Shown: positions 43,749 to 53,368, counted from the stretch's first letter. The stretch is DNA of 64,000 bases from [Clostridium] innocuum (GCA_012317185.1 CP048838.1:248001-312000); one strand, 5' to 3'. Program-made: numbers and translations. The notes: generated by a model not told the origin, from the sequence alone.

Positions 43749-44858
43749 ATGAAACGAATCATTGAAAATATAAAATTTATGCAGGATGGCACCATGGTGT
43801 TTGGTGATCTGCATCTGGAAGATGGCTTTGTGGAACGAATTGATTATAAAACACCACATATGGTGAGTGATATAGCAATACCGGGGTTAGTGGATATTCA
43901 TACCCATGGCTTTCACGGCTATTCCTGTGAAAATACAGATATCGGGAATCTGCATGCGCTGGCGCTGGAATATCCAAAACGCGGAATCACCTCGTTTTGT
44001 CCGACGGTATCAGCAAGATCACTGAATGAATTTCGTACGATCATCGACGCATATCGGAAAGCCTTTCAGGGAGATTATCGGGGAGCACGCTATGAGGGCG
44101 TGCATCTGGAGGGTCCATATTTAAATCCGGATCGCCGTGGTTCCATGAAAAAAGAAAATCTTATGGAAATTCATCTGGGTGAGCTGGAGGATTTTTTATC
44201 AGAGTATCATGATGATATAAAAATTATGACAATAGCTCCGGATGTAAAAAATGCCATGGAAGCAATCTCGTTACTGCATCTGTATGGGGTTGAGATTTCG
44301 CTGGGGCATACGAATGCAGATTTTACCCAGACCAATGAAGCGTTCGCATGTGGAGCTACACAGATTACACATCTGGGAAATACCATGCCGGAAATCACAC
44401 ATCACAAGCCCGGTATGATGGATGCCGTATTCTTATCCGACTGTCTGTGTGAAGTTATCATGGACGGCGTACACATGCAGAAGGAGATGCTGAAATGGGT
44501 GATTCGTCTGCTGGGCTGTAGCCGTGTGGTTGCGGTAAGTGACGGCACGCCTTTTTCTGGCTTTCATTATCCGGACGGCTATGAGCTGGAGGATGGAAGT
44601 GTTATACGAAACGGCGCTGTTTATAAAGAGGATGTACTGCTGGGCAGCAGCTGTGACCTGCTGGATATCTTTCAGTATCTGTACAAGCAGGAGGGCTATG
44701 ATCTGTCCGACTGTATCCGTATGTGTTCCACCAACGCTGCAAGGATGCTGAAAACCTATGCCCATGAAATCGGATTGGGAAAAAATATCAATCTAGTGAT
44801 TCTGGGACATGATATGCGTGTGAAAGAAGTTATTATCAACGGAAGAAGTGCGTTATGA
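43749..44858 (+). CDS. nagA: N-acetylglucosamine-6-phosphate deacetylase
   Basis: 369 residues. It removes acetate from GlcNAc-6-phosphate in amino-sugar and peptidoglycan recycling. Amidohydrolase landmarks are present: DIHTHGFHG, HLEGPYLNP (metal glutamate), LGHTNAD, HLGNTMPEITHHKPG and VSDGTPFSG (catalytic Asp). GAAAGGGTG precedes the ATG. NagB is not adjacent. It lies next to wall hydrolases but in its own transcript. Confidence 0.95.
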   Translation: MKRIIENIKFMQDGTMVFGDLHLEDGFVERIDYKTPHMVSDIAIPGLVDIHTHGFHGYSCENTDIGNLHALALEYPKRGITSFCPTVSARSLNEFRTIIDAYRKAFQGDYRGARYEGVHLEGPYLNPDRRGSMKKENLMEIHLGELEDFLSEYHDDIKIMTIAPDVKNAMEAISLLHLYGVEISLGHTNADFTQTNEAFACGATQITHLGNTMPEITHHKPGMMDAVFLSDCLCEVIMDGVHMQKEMLKWVIRLLGCSRVVAVSDGTPFSGFHYPDGYELEDGSVIRNGAVYKEDVLLGSSCDLLDIFQYLYKQEGYDLSDCIRMCSTNAARMLKTYAHEIGLGKNINLVILGHDMRVKEVIINGRSAL

Positions 44859-44919
44859 ATTTTATGGGAAGATGCTGTGAAGGCTTTGCATAGCTTACGG
44901 GAAGTGTTTATGGGAATAT

Positions 44920-44965
44920 AAAAGGGCTCATGGGGTTTTTATGAAACCTGTCATGAGTCTTTTAT
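44920..44965 (+). terminator. Terminator of nagA
   Basis: AAAGGGCTCATG and CATGAGTCTTTT enclose about 19 bases; the second arm runs into TTTT. Confidence 0.75.
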
Positions 44966-45118
44966 TGTGGATGGAATGCAAAGGCAGAAACCGGCAATGC
45001 GATACCTGAGCTATTATTTTTCCAGGCTTATGAAGCAGAAATAGAGATTCTATGAATCGTTAAGAGTAGAAGAAAGGCAGACAAGGAGAGTTAAGAAATC
45101 TAATGACGCTTATAAACT

Positions 45119-45177
45119 CGTTTTAAGAGGAGTTTGTATTGCTGGGAATACAGGAATCAGTTAATTCTCTTAAAACG
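45119..45177. repeat. Perfect nested inverted repeat in the nagA-NlpC gap
   Basis: CGTTTTAAGAG (45119-45129) and CTCTTAAAACG (45167-45177) are exact complements, with an inner TGTATT/AATACA pair. TTAAGA is repeated around it several times (near 45059, 45090, 45124, 45204 and 45215). It is not a terminator by itself. The rest of 44966-45240 shows nothing nameable. Confidence 0.6.
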
Positions 45178-45240
45178 CTCTAAAACGAATAAAAATGGTG
45201 ATTTAAGAAAAATTAAGAATTGCCTGGAGAGCAGAGATAC

Positions 45241-45268
45241 AAAAAAGAAGGCATTTGCCTTCTTTTTT
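45241..45268 (-). terminator. Terminator of the first NlpC/P60 gene
   Basis: AAAAAAGAAGGC and GCCTTCTTTTTT around ATTT. It works on either strand. Confidence 0.88.
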
Positions 45269-45275
45269 ACACAAA

Positions 45276-46469
45276 TTATTTGTTTACACGGATAAATACA
45301 GGACCACTTCCGATATAAGCAGATGCTTCAACGGTCGTTCCGCCCTTCCATCCACCATGAACAGCCTGTCCGTTACCAACATATACAGCGATATGAGGAA
45401 CTCCGGCACCGGCATCATCATAGTAAATTAAATCTCCCGGCTGTGGACTGCTTGTTACGCTACCCAGAGACATATACTCTGCCGGCCAGCCGTGGAAATA
45501 GATTCCCTGTGCTGCCAGTGCATTGGAAGCCAATGCTGTACAGTCCTGACCAACACCAAGCTGAGCCAGTGCTGCAGAAGCGATTCCGCCATCAGCAGTT
45601 CCCAGGTTTTTAGAAGAGCTTGCAGCTCTGCTACCGGAACCATTGCTTGCAGTATCTTCGCTGTCAGCTACATCTTCACTTGCGTTATCTGTAGTTTCAG
45701 CCTTTTCTTTTTTCTTGATTTTCTTTGCTACACCGTTTTTGTCAAACTTGTAACCAGCATATTCTGTCTTGGTTGCAGCCTGACCTTTTTTGTTGAAATA
45801 ATACTTCTTACCGTCAATCGTCTTCCAACCCTTGGTCATGAAGCCGTAATCTGTGTAATAGTATTTCTCTCCGTCCTTCTTCACCCATCCGGTCGTAATC
45901 GTACCGTCATCGTTGAAGTTGTACTTTTTACCATCAATGGTTACAACGCCGGAAGCCAGAGAACCATCTTTTGTGAAGTAAACTTTCTTTCCGTTTACCT
46001 TGGTCCAACCGGTAACCAGTTTACCATCCTCGCCGAAGTTGTAAGTTTTGTTATCGATCTTCTGTACACCAGTAACAGCAACTCCAAATTCATTGTAGTA
46101 TGTATCCTTTACTTCGTTCCATCCTGTCAGCAATACTCCAGATTTCTGGAATGTGTATTCATGACCATCGATGACCTGTTTTCCATTCACACGGTGACCT
46201 TCTGCATCAAAGTAGTAGGTAGAACCGTTGATTTCTTTCCAGGAACTTGTAATCGGATGACCCTCGTTGTTCAGGTAGTAGCTGCCAGCCTCATCAAATA
46301 CCCATGAGCTTGTTTTTACCTGGCCTTCCATTTTGTAGACTCTGTCCGTGCCACTTCCGTGCCATCCGTCAGAATTTTGTGCCGCATATACCGTAGTTAC
46401 TGCTGTTCCAGCTGTAGCCAGACACAGGACTAAAGCAACTTTCTTTGTGTTTTTTTCGATAAAATTCAT
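45276..46469 (-). CDS. Secreted NlpC/P60-like wall hydrolase with wall-binding repeats (copy 1)
   Basis: 397 residues. A signal peptide (about 1-30) is followed by about nine glucan/choline-binding type repeats with W-Y-YF signatures (residues about 35-245, such as GWKTIDGKKYYFNKKGQ), a charged linker and a C-terminal domain of about 110 residues. That domain has a cysteine in GQDCTALASNAL and a histidine in PHIAVYVG, consistent with an NlpC/P60 or CHAP-type amidase or endopeptidase. It is a neighbour and paralogue of the gene at 46727, with the same N-terminal 25 residues almost unchanged, but its catalytic domain is more divergent. Confidence 0.85.
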   Translation of the reverse strand: MNFIEKNTKKVALVLCLATAGTAVTTVYAAQNSDGWHGSGTDRVYKMEGQVKTSSWVFDEAGSYYLNNEGHPITSSWKEINGSTYYFDAEGHRVNGKQVIDGHEYTFQKSGVLLTGWNEVKDTYYNEFGVAVTGVQKIDNKTYNFGEDGKLVTGWTKVNGKKVYFTKDGSLASGVVTIDGKKYNFNDDGTITTGWVKKDGEKYYYTDYGFMTKGWKTIDGKKYYFNKKGQAATKTEYAGYKFDKNGVAKKIKKKEKAETTDNASEDVADSEDTASNGSGSRAASSSKNLGTADGGIASAALAQLGVGQDCTALASNALAAQGIYFHGWPAEYMSLGSVTSSPQPGDLIYYDDAGAGVPHIAVYVGNGQAVHGGWKGGTTVEASAYIGSGPVFIRVNK

Positions 46470-46495
46470 GTTATCACCTCGACATCAACGCCCTC

Positions 46496-46524
46496 ATTGT
46501 AACAAAGCGTTTTTTTATTTGCAA
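46496..46524 (-). promoter_or_regulatory. Promoter of NlpC/P60 copy 1
   Basis: On the minus strand TTGCAA, a 17-base spacer and TACAAT. The same TTGCAA-17-TAnAAT layout occurs before copy 2. Confidence 0.75.
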
Positions 46525-46687
46525 CCCCTATTTTTTGAAAACTTACGATTTTGTCACTTTTCCGTCCCATCACGATTCCCTTTAAAAGCTTTGTTTATAG
46601 GCTGAAACCCGATTTTAGAAAATTTTAAAAAAGTTATGAAATTTTTTGTATTTCTTCCGTTTTTCATCCGAAATGCGTCAGAAACAC

Positions 46688-46711
46688 AAAAAGGAGCCGT
46701 AGCCCCTTTTT
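46688..46711 (-). terminator. Terminator of NlpC/P60 copy 2
   Basis: AAAAAGGAGC and GCCCCTTTTT around CGTA. Confidence 0.8.
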
Positions 46712-46726
46712 ATTGTTTTTTGCTTT

Positions 46727-47971
46727 TTACGGTCTGCGGATTGCCGTGATACTCTGTCCGCTGTTGTTGCTCCAGAAGCTTACAGAGGATGTGATAACTC
46801 CTGTAGATGGATTCGTTGCATGAACCATCTGTCCGCCGCCTACGTAAATGGATACGTGTGCACCACCGCTCCATACAATCAGATCGCCTGGCTGCATATT
46901 GCCGTAGGATACCGCTGAACCGACACTTGCCTGTCCGCCTGCTGTTCTCGGGATGCTGATGCCTGCCTGTGCATAGGCATAGGAGGTCAGACCGGAGCAG
47001 TCAAAGCCTGCAGGTGAGGATCCGCCCCAAACGTAAGGGGAGCCTACCATGGAAGCCGCAATGCCTGCCGCACTGGAGTTGCTTCCGGAACCTGCCGGAT
47101 TCAGATTTGCACTTGAGGAGGAAGAGCTGCTTGAAGCCGCCGCGGAGCTGTTGCCAGCTGTGCGTGTGCTCTGTACATTCTCATTGCTTTCTGTTGTTTC
47201 TTCTTTTTTCTTCTCTTTGATTTTCTTCGCCACACCGTTCTTATCAAACTTGTAGCCTGCGTACTTCGTGCTGGTTGCTGCCTGTCCCTTGCGGTTGAAA
47301 TAGTATTTCTTTCCGTCAATGGTCTTCCAACCCTTTGTCATAAAGCCATACTTGTCGTAATAGTATTTTTCTCCGTCTTTTTTCACCCAGCCACTCTGTA
47401 AGGAACCGTCGCTGGAGAAGTTATAGGTTTTTCCGTCAATCTCTGTTTTCGCTGTTGCCAGTGAGCCGTCTTTTTTGAAGTACAGCTTCTTTCCATCTAC
47501 CGTCTGCCATCCGCTGACAATGTTTCCGTCCTTATCGAACAGATACTGTTTTTCATCAATTGTCTGCAGACCGTTCAGCTTTTCGCCGAATTCGCTGTAG
47601 TAGGATGTTTTTGTCTGATTCCAGCCGGTCAGCAGTACGCCGGATTTCTGGAACTGATATTCATGACCGTCAATGACCTGTTTTCCGTTCACACGGTGTC
47701 CTTCGGAGTCGAAGTAGTAAACAGAGCCGTTGATGGTCTTCCATTCGCTGATAATCGGATGCCCGTCTGCATCCAGGTAGAAGCTTCCGCTTTCGTCAAA
47801 CAGCCATGAGCTGGTCTTGACAGCGCCTTCCTCTTTGTAAATGCGGTCCGCTCCGGTTCCATGCCATCCGTCCGCATTAGTGGCAGCATATACAGTTGTG
47901 ACTGCAGTTCCAGCTGTTGCCAGGCACAGAATCAGCGCCACTTTTTTGGTATGTTTTTCAATAAAATTCAT
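46727..47971 (-). CDS. Secreted NlpC/P60 endopeptidase with wall-binding repeats (copy 2)
   Basis: 414 residues: a signal peptide, about nine W/Y-rich wall-binding repeats (about 35-245), a Ser-rich linker (about 260-300) and a classic NlpC/P60 domain with GSPYVWGGSSPAGFDCSGL (catalytic Cys) and AHVSIYVGGGQMVHA (His). It should cut peptide stems of peptidoglycan outside the cell. Copy 1 lies 257 bases downstream, with its own promoter and terminator, so the two arose by duplication and are separately expressed. Confidence 0.93.
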   Translation of the reverse strand: MNFIEKHTKKVALILCLATAGTAVTTVYAATNADGWHGTGADRIYKEEGAVKTSSWLFDESGSFYLDADGHPIISEWKTINGSVYYFDSEGHRVNGKQVIDGHEYQFQKSGVLLTGWNQTKTSYYSEFGEKLNGLQTIDEKQYLFDKDGNIVSGWQTVDGKKLYFKKDGSLATAKTEIDGKTYNFSSDGSLQSGWVKKDGEKYYYDKYGFMTKGWKTIDGKKYYFNRKGQAATSTKYAGYKFDKNGVAKKIKEKKKEETTESNENVQSTRTAGNSSAAASSSSSSSSANLNPAGSGSNSSAAGIAASMVGSPYVWGGSSPAGFDCSGLTSYAYAQAGISIPRTAGGQASVGSAVSYGNMQPGDLIVWSGGAHVSIYVGGGQMVHATNPSTGVITSSVSFWSNNSGQSITAIRRP

Positions 47972-47992
47972 GTTGTCACCTCACAGTTTTGC

Positions 47993-48021
47993 ATTCTAAC
48001 AGAGAAAATTCCTTTTTGCAA
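47993..48021 (-). promoter_or_regulatory. Promoter of NlpC/P60 copy 2
   Basis: On the minus strand TTGCAA, a 17-base spacer and TAGAAT. Confidence 0.75.
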
Positions 48022-48150
48022 ACCCATTTTCTGTAAAATGTGCCAAAAGAATGCGTACAGTGAAATGACACAACAGCAAATCGCCGCTTATTCATGGGCT
48101 TTTTTACTGTTCGGCAGGATATATAAAATTTTTTTGATTTTTTTTATACC

Positions 48151-50013
48151 CTACTCTTTTTTGAACCAGTAGACAGAGCCTTCGGAATCTTCCGTACCGG
48201 TGATGGGATTCACTCGTTTTTCCTGAATGCCGTCACTGGGCTGATACCAGACACCCTTACGTTTTTTGTATAATCCGTTAAAGGTATCCTTGAAGATATC
48301 CTTGCTGATGGTGTAATACTGCTTTTCCAGTTCGCGGTTATCATCGAAGCCGCTCCAGATGCCTACGGTATATTCCGGATTAAAGCCCATAACCAGTGAA
48401 TCCCAGTCGCTGGTGCCTGATTTAGCCGCTACGGTGATATCCGGCTCATGCCCGTACATGCTTGGGAAGGTATAGGATTTATTGCGGATATCGAAGGTCG
48501 AGGTCATCATCTGATTCAGTATCAGTGTTTCATCCCGCTGGAGCAGCCGTTTCGGCTGAACCTCACGCTTGTATACAACATCATTCCCGCTGGTGATATG
48601 AGAAATGAGCGCAGGCTTAACATACAGACCCTCGGAAGCAAAGGTATTGTAAATACGGCTCAGCTCCAGCAGCGACATATTCACGGTGCCGAGCGCCTCA
48701 CTTGGATTCGGAGAGGATTGACGGATGTTGAAATCAAGCAGTGCGTTGTGCAGTGTATCCACACCGAGAAAAAGCTGTGTTTTTACGGCGTAGATATTGT
48801 CACTCAGGGAAATGGCATTGATCATGGAAATTTTTCCGTTCGCATAGACATTGCCGTAATTGGTCGGCGCATACTCCTCATCATCGGATACGCGGAAGGT
48901 CGTCTTCTGTGAGGTGAATTGCGTGGATGGGGTAAAGCCCTGCTGGAGGGCGCAGTAATACAGCAGCGGCTTGATGGTACTGGCGACCTGTCGGGAGGAA
49001 TAGATGGCGCGATTGTATTGTGAAATCGTATAATCCTTTCCTCCAACCATAGCCATTACGTTTCCGGTGAAGGGCTGTGTGATAATGCCGGCTACCTCCA
49101 GCTCACTGCTTAAATCCACATGCTTCGTGACAGCATTGCTCAGCTGCATTTGTACTTTTGGGTCATAATAGGTGTGTACATGAATTTCCCGGTTCAAATC
49201 GATATTCAGCTTGCTGAGCTCCTGAATAACCGCATCAATGTAGTATTCATCAATGCCGTAGGTACTGATGTTTACATTGGTGGAAAGCTTCAGCTTTTCC
49301 TTTTTGGCTGCTTCATACTGCTTTGATGTAATGACATCGTTATTCTTCAAAACCTCCAGAATCAAATGCTCCCGCTTGATTGCATTGTCCTTGTGCAGAA
49401 ACGGGGAATAAATACTGGGGCCGTTCGGTATTCCTATCAGCATGGCAGTTTCCGCTATGCTGAGCTGATTCAGCTTTTTATCAAAGAAATACTCTGCGGC
49501 AGCATTCACACCATACACACCGTGTCCGAAATAGACCGTGTTCAGATAGCCCTCCAGAATGTCCTTTTTGCTGTACTGCATTTCCAGACGGGCTGCATAA
49601 AAAAATTCCTGCACTTTCCTCGATAAGGTCTGTTCATTTGTCAGAAACAGATTTTTTGCATATTGCTGTGTGATCGTGGAGCCGCCCTGTCGGATATCCC
49701 CATGAATGAGATTGGTACCCAGCGCCTTTGTAATGCGCACAGGATCAAAGCCGGCATGGTAGTAGAAACGTTTGTCCTCTACACTCACAAACGCATCCTG
49801 AACAAATTCGGGAATATCATCAATGGACGTCCACTGCATATTTTTTTTGAAATTGGATTCGTATATGATATCGCCGTTCACATCATAGATTGTAATGTTC
49901 TTTCTCTGTTCATCCAGCGGTAGTCGATTGAACAGGGCGTAGGCATAGACACATACAATCAGTGTGAGCAGTGCGAAGATCATTCCAAACACCAGCTTGC
50001 GGATTCTTTTCAT
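48151..50013 (-). CDS. Class A penicillin-binding protein (bifunctional)
   Basis: 620 residues. One N-terminal membrane helix (about 8-28), a GT51 glycosyltransferase domain with EDKRFYYHAG and GGSTITQQYAKN, and a transpeptidase domain with STIKP (SxxK), SLSDN (SxN) and KSGTSDWDS (KTG-like). It polymerises and cross-links peptidoglycan outside the membrane. ATG 50013 follows CGAGGTG; an in-frame start at 50064 would precede this ribosome site. It is transcribed away from a very AT-rich gap. Confidence 0.94.
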   Translation of the reverse strand: MKRIRKLVFGMIFALLTLIVCVYAYALFNRLPLDEQRKNITIYDVNGDIIYESNFKKNMQWTSIDDIPEFVQDAFVSVEDKRFYYHAGFDPVRITKALGTNLIHGDIRQGGSTITQQYAKNLFLTNEQTLSRKVQEFFYAARLEMQYSKKDILEGYLNTVYFGHGVYGVNAAAEYFFDKKLNQLSIAETAMLIGIPNGPSIYSPFLHKDNAIKREHLILEVLKNNDVITSKQYEAAKKEKLKLSTNVNISTYGIDEYYIDAVIQELSKLNIDLNREIHVHTYYDPKVQMQLSNAVTKHVDLSSELEVAGIITQPFTGNVMAMVGGKDYTISQYNRAIYSSRQVASTIKPLLYYCALQQGFTPSTQFTSQKTTFRVSDDEEYAPTNYGNVYANGKISMINAISLSDNIYAVKTQLFLGVDTLHNALLDFNIRQSSPNPSEALGTVNMSLLELSRIYNTFASEGLYVKPALISHITSGNDVVYKREVQPKRLLQRDETLILNQMMTSTFDIRNKSYTFPSMYGHEPDITVAAKSGTSDWDSLVMGFNPEYTVGIWSGFDDNRELEKQYYTISKDIFKDTFNGLYKKRKGVWYQPSDGIQEKRVNPITGTEDSEGSVYWFKKE

Positions 50014-50328
50014 AGCAACACCTCGTATGCTATTAGTGTGAGCTTTTATGCGTGCTTTAAACACAAAATATGAAAGTGGTATACACCATCCACTAATATT
50101 CTATAATTATAATATACTATGATTGATATAATAACTCGTTGATGGAAGGTTAGCTGAGATGAAGATATATTTTTCCTGTACGAAATAAAATTGCCAACTC
50201 CTGCTGAACAGAAAATCATATTTGAAATAGAGTCTATTTTATATTATAAAATTATAATATATCAATTATACTATAACTTATGCAGAAAACGTTAGGGGAA
50301 ATGATAAAGAGCTTTAGGAGACTGTTTT

Positions 50329-50340
50329 TGTGAATTCACA
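50329..50340. repeat. 12-base palindrome
   Basis: TGTGAATTCACA is a perfect palindrome just before the first of two 27-base direct repeats. It could be an operator. Confidence 0.5.
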
Positions 50341-50342
50341 CC

Positions 50343-50424
50343 CTATATAATATAAGGAAGAGTTTTTTTGAAAAATGAATCATCAGAACCAGAGTGACTA
50401 TATAATATAAGGAAGAGTTTTTTT
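50343..50424 (+). repeat. Two identical 27-base direct repeats in an AT-rich gap
   Basis: The unit contains TATAATATAAGGAAGAG followed by seven T's and occurs at 50343-50369 and 50398-50424, 55 bases apart, without a mismatch. The gap from 50065 to 50680 is otherwise very AT-rich with many TATAAT-like strings and a GGATTAT/ATAATCC stem near 50471-50499. No gene is visible in it. Confidence 0.85.
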
Positions 50425-50685
50425 CTGGATTTAAATGATTGGAAGTAAAAGGATGGAGAATTGTCGGAATGGATTATTGTATTGTATAATAGATAATCCC
50501 TTGTACGCAATCTGATTCTCAAAGTGGAATATGCTTATATATTCTAAAAGTATAATATGGTTTTGCATTGATTACTGTTATTCCACTATTATAATAATAT
50601 GCGCGATTTGATAAAAATGTTCTGTATGCATATTTTGTGCGTAAAGTGGCAGTTAAAATTTTAAAGAGAAAAAGTGAAAAAAAGG

Positions 50686-50713
50686 TTGCACGATATTCAA
50701 TTTCTGCTATAAT
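50686..50713 (+). promoter_or_regulatory. Promoter of DUF1934-argS-rpoE
   Basis: TTGCAC at 50686-50691, a 16-base spacer and TATAAT at 50708-50713. Confidence 0.7.
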
Positions 50714-50735
50714 GCTCATGATAAGTGGTGACAGC

Positions 50736-51128
50736 ATGAAAAAGCATATCGTAGTAAAACAGAAACATCTTTACACAGAAGAGCGGAACCTCATGTTTGT
50801 AGGACAGGCTTTTTTTTCGGATTCAGACGGCTGTCTTCGGCTTTCCTACAAGGAACGCGGCAGCAATACTGCGGTCAGCGTTGAGGCTGAGAACGAGGAG
50901 CTTCGCATTCAACGGGACGGAGAACTCATGACACGGCTGACGTTTCAGCATAAAAAGCAGACGACAGGTTCTATTCTGTCAGAATTTGGAACGATCGATA
51001 TTGGAGTTTTTACGCATAAATATATAAAAAGAGAAAATATTATAGCCATTGAATATGATATTCTAAGCGGTGACGAGGTCACGGACGGATATCGTATCCT
51101 TTGGATTTTAAAGGAGGATAAGGTGTGA
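50736..51128 (+). CDS. DUF1934 family protein (YwiB-like)
   Basis: 130 residues. A small lipocalin-like beta-barrel family that in Bacillota is often found directly ahead of argS, as here. The block RLTFQHKKQTTGSILSEFGTIDIGVFT carries the family pattern. ATG 50736 follows GTGGTGAC downstream of a good promoter; frames before it include the promoter. Its stop overlaps the GTG of argS by four bases. Its role is unknown. Confidence 0.85.
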   Translation: MKKHIVVKQKHLYTEERNLMFVGQAFFSDSDGCLRLSYKERGSNTAVSVEAENEELRIQRDGELMTRLTFQHKKQTTGSILSEFGTIDIGVFTHKYIKRENIIAIEYDILSGDEVTDGYRILWILKEDKV

Positions 51129-52768
51129 ATCAGATTGAGAGCAACTTAAAGCAGGCATTGCACAATGCCGTGCAGAAAGCATTTGATACAGAGCTTGATA
51201 CAGCGAGCATTGTAATTGAAATACCAAAGGACAAAAGTCATGGTGATTACTCTACGAATGTGGCAATGCAATTGACCCGGGTATTAAAAAATAATCCGCG
51301 TAAAATCGCAGAGGCTGTTGTTGAGGCACTGGATAAAGCGGCGGCAGATATCGAAAGCTGTGAAATTGCAGGACCCGGCTTTATCAACTTCACAATCAAG
51401 AACACATCCCTTGCACAGATCATAACGAGGGTTCTGCAGGAGCAGGATAACTACGGAAACAGCAACGATGGACAAGGTCTGAAGGTGAATGTGGAATATG
51501 TTTCTGCGAATCCGACAGGTGATTTGCATCTGGGTCATGCAAGAGGTGCCGCGTGGGGTGACAGCATCACCCGTTTGATGAAAGCAAGCGGATATGATGT
51601 GTGCCGTGAATATTATGTTAATGATGCCGGAAATCAGATTGTAAATCTCGGCAAGAGTCTGCAGGCGAGATACCGTGAGCATCTGGGTCTGGATTTTGAT
51701 CTGCCGGAGGATGGCTATCACGGGGAAGATGTTAAAAACATCGCAATTGCGATTGCGGAAGAATATAAGGATGCCTATGTAGAATACAGCGATGCCAACC
51801 TGAAATTCTTTAAGGAAAAGGGGATTGCATTCGAGCTTGATAAAATACGGCGTGATCTGGATAACTTCCGGGTGCACTTCGATGTATGGAGCAGTGAACA
51901 AAGCATTCGTGATGAAGGAAAGGTCGAAAAGGCACTGGAGGTATTGCATGAAAAGGGTCTTACGTATGAAGAAGACGGTGCCCTCTGGTTTGCGACAACA
52001 CGTTTCGGGGATGATAAGGACCGTGTTCTTAGAAAAAAGGATGGCTCCTACACATATCTGGTACCTGATATAGCATATCATAAGGATAAGTTGGATCGTG
52101 GCTATGATCTGCTCGTGGATTTGCTTGGTGCCGATCATCACGGATATATTCCCCGTCTGAAAGCGAGCATTGAAGCATTGGGAAATAACCCGGACAAGCT
52201 GCAGGTGGATATTATCCAGATGGTACGCCTTGTTGAAAACGGTGAAGAGGTCAAGATGAGCAAGCGTCTTGGAAACGCGGTAACCATTCGGGAACTCTGT
52301 GAAGAGGTCGGTGTGGATGCCGTACGCTATTTCTTTGTCCAGCGCGCCGTGGATACACACCTGGATTTTGATCTGGGGCTTGCCAGAAAACAGAGCAATG
52401 ACAACCCTGTATACTATGCGCAGTATGCACACGCCCGTATCTGTTCGATTCTGCGACAGGCTTCCGAAATTGCGGAGGCGCAGTCCTTTGAGCTGCTGAC
52501 GCATGAAAAGGAAATCGCACTGATGAAGTATATCAATGAATTTACGAATGTAGTAAGCGATGCTGCACGTTCCCGTGCACCGCATAAGGTATGCAATTAT
52601 ATTCAGAAGCTGGCACAGCATTTCCATAGCTTCTATAATGTATGCAAGGTAATAGATCCTCAGCAGCCGGAACTTTCTTCCCAGCGACTGGCACTGCTGA
52701 AAGCCACAAAGATCACATTGAAGAATGCCTTATATCTAATCGGCGTTGACGCCATTGAAAAAATGTAG
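51125..52768 (+). CDS. argS: Arginyl-tRNA synthetase
   Basis: 547 residues. It charges tRNA-Arg. The HIGH-type motif is in DLHLGHARGA; the KMSKS-type motif is VKMSKRLGN. The N-terminal additional domain and the C-terminal anticodon-binding helices are of normal length. GTG 51125 overlaps the upstream stop, with AAGGAGGATAAG before it. Confidence 0.97.
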   Translation: MNQIESNLKQALHNAVQKAFDTELDTASIVIEIPKDKSHGDYSTNVAMQLTRVLKNNPRKIAEAVVEALDKAAADIESCEIAGPGFINFTIKNTSLAQIITRVLQEQDNYGNSNDGQGLKVNVEYVSANPTGDLHLGHARGAAWGDSITRLMKASGYDVCREYYVNDAGNQIVNLGKSLQARYREHLGLDFDLPEDGYHGEDVKNIAIAIAEEYKDAYVEYSDANLKFFKEKGIAFELDKIRRDLDNFRVHFDVWSSEQSIRDEGKVEKALEVLHEKGLTYEEDGALWFATTRFGDDKDRVLRKKDGSYTYLVPDIAYHKDKLDRGYDLLVDLLGADHHGYIPRLKASIEALGNNPDKLQVDIIQMVRLVENGEEVKMSKRLGNAVTIRELCEEVGVDAVRYFFVQRAVDTHLDFDLGLARKQSNDNPVYYAQYAHARICSILRQASEIAEAQSFELLTHEKEIALMKYINEFTNVVSDAARSRAPHKVCNYIQKLAQHFHSFYNVCKVIDPQQPELSSQRLALLKATKITLKNALYLIGVDAIEKM

Positions 52769-52786
52769 GAGGAGCATGAAGTTATT

Positions 52787-53107
52787 ATGAAAAAGTCTAT
52801 GGTCGATGTAGCATATGATTTGATGTCTACGAAGAAGAAAGCTATTGTATTCCTGAAGCTGTGGGAAGAAGTCTGCCAGGTTATGGCATTTACGAAGCAG
52901 CAGGAGGAAGACAATATCGCACAGTTTTACAGTGATCTGTCGCTGGATGACCGATTTGTAAATGTCGGAGAAAACAAATGGGACCTCAGAGAACGCCACA
53001 CCTATCATGAAGTTGTTGTGGATACGGAAGAAATCCTTATCGATGAGGAGGCTGACGATGACTACGAGGAAGACGATGCTGCAAAAGCAGGGGATGAAGA
53101 ATTCTAA
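52787..53107 (+). CDS. rpoE: RNA polymerase delta subunit
   Basis: 106 residues. An N-terminal globular HARE-HTH part (SMVDVAYDLMSTKKKAIVFLKLWEEV) and a very acidic tail (about 80-106, rich in D and E) are the marks of RpoE delta, the Bacillota polymerase subunit that speeds recycling. AGGAGCATGAAG precedes it. pyrG, often next to it, is not present; fba follows after a terminator. Confidence 0.93.
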   Translation: MKKSMVDVAYDLMSTKKKAIVFLKLWEEVCQVMAFTKQQEEDNIAQFYSDLSLDDRFVNVGENKWDLRERHTYHEVVVDTEEILIDEEADDDYEEDDAAKAGDEEF

Positions 53108-53128
53108 AAAGGATGCATCCCCTTTTTT
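53106..53128 (+). terminator. Terminator of the argS-rpoE transcript
   Basis: AAAAAGGATGCATCCCCTTT with T-run, immediately after the rpoE stop. Confidence 0.75.
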
Positions 53129-53368
53129 CATGCCTCTAAGCCGTTATCAGCATGTGCTATGGAAGCATAGCAGCATACTGCTTTTGGAAAATCAGGGAAG
53201 GAAGGCCGTCATCCTACGGATGCCTGCCATGGCTGCTGTGATATAAAAGGTTTTCCGTAAGCAAACTTGAAATATGCCCTTTTTTGAAAATATGTGTCCA
53301 AAAGCTTTTCAAAAGGGGAAAAATGCAGTAGAATAATAGTGTTAAGAGACTAAAGGAGGAATTTGATT

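Noticed and set aside
53129..53246. 38-codon frame after the rpoE terminator
   Set aside because: No ribosome site, and it starts inside the terminator region.
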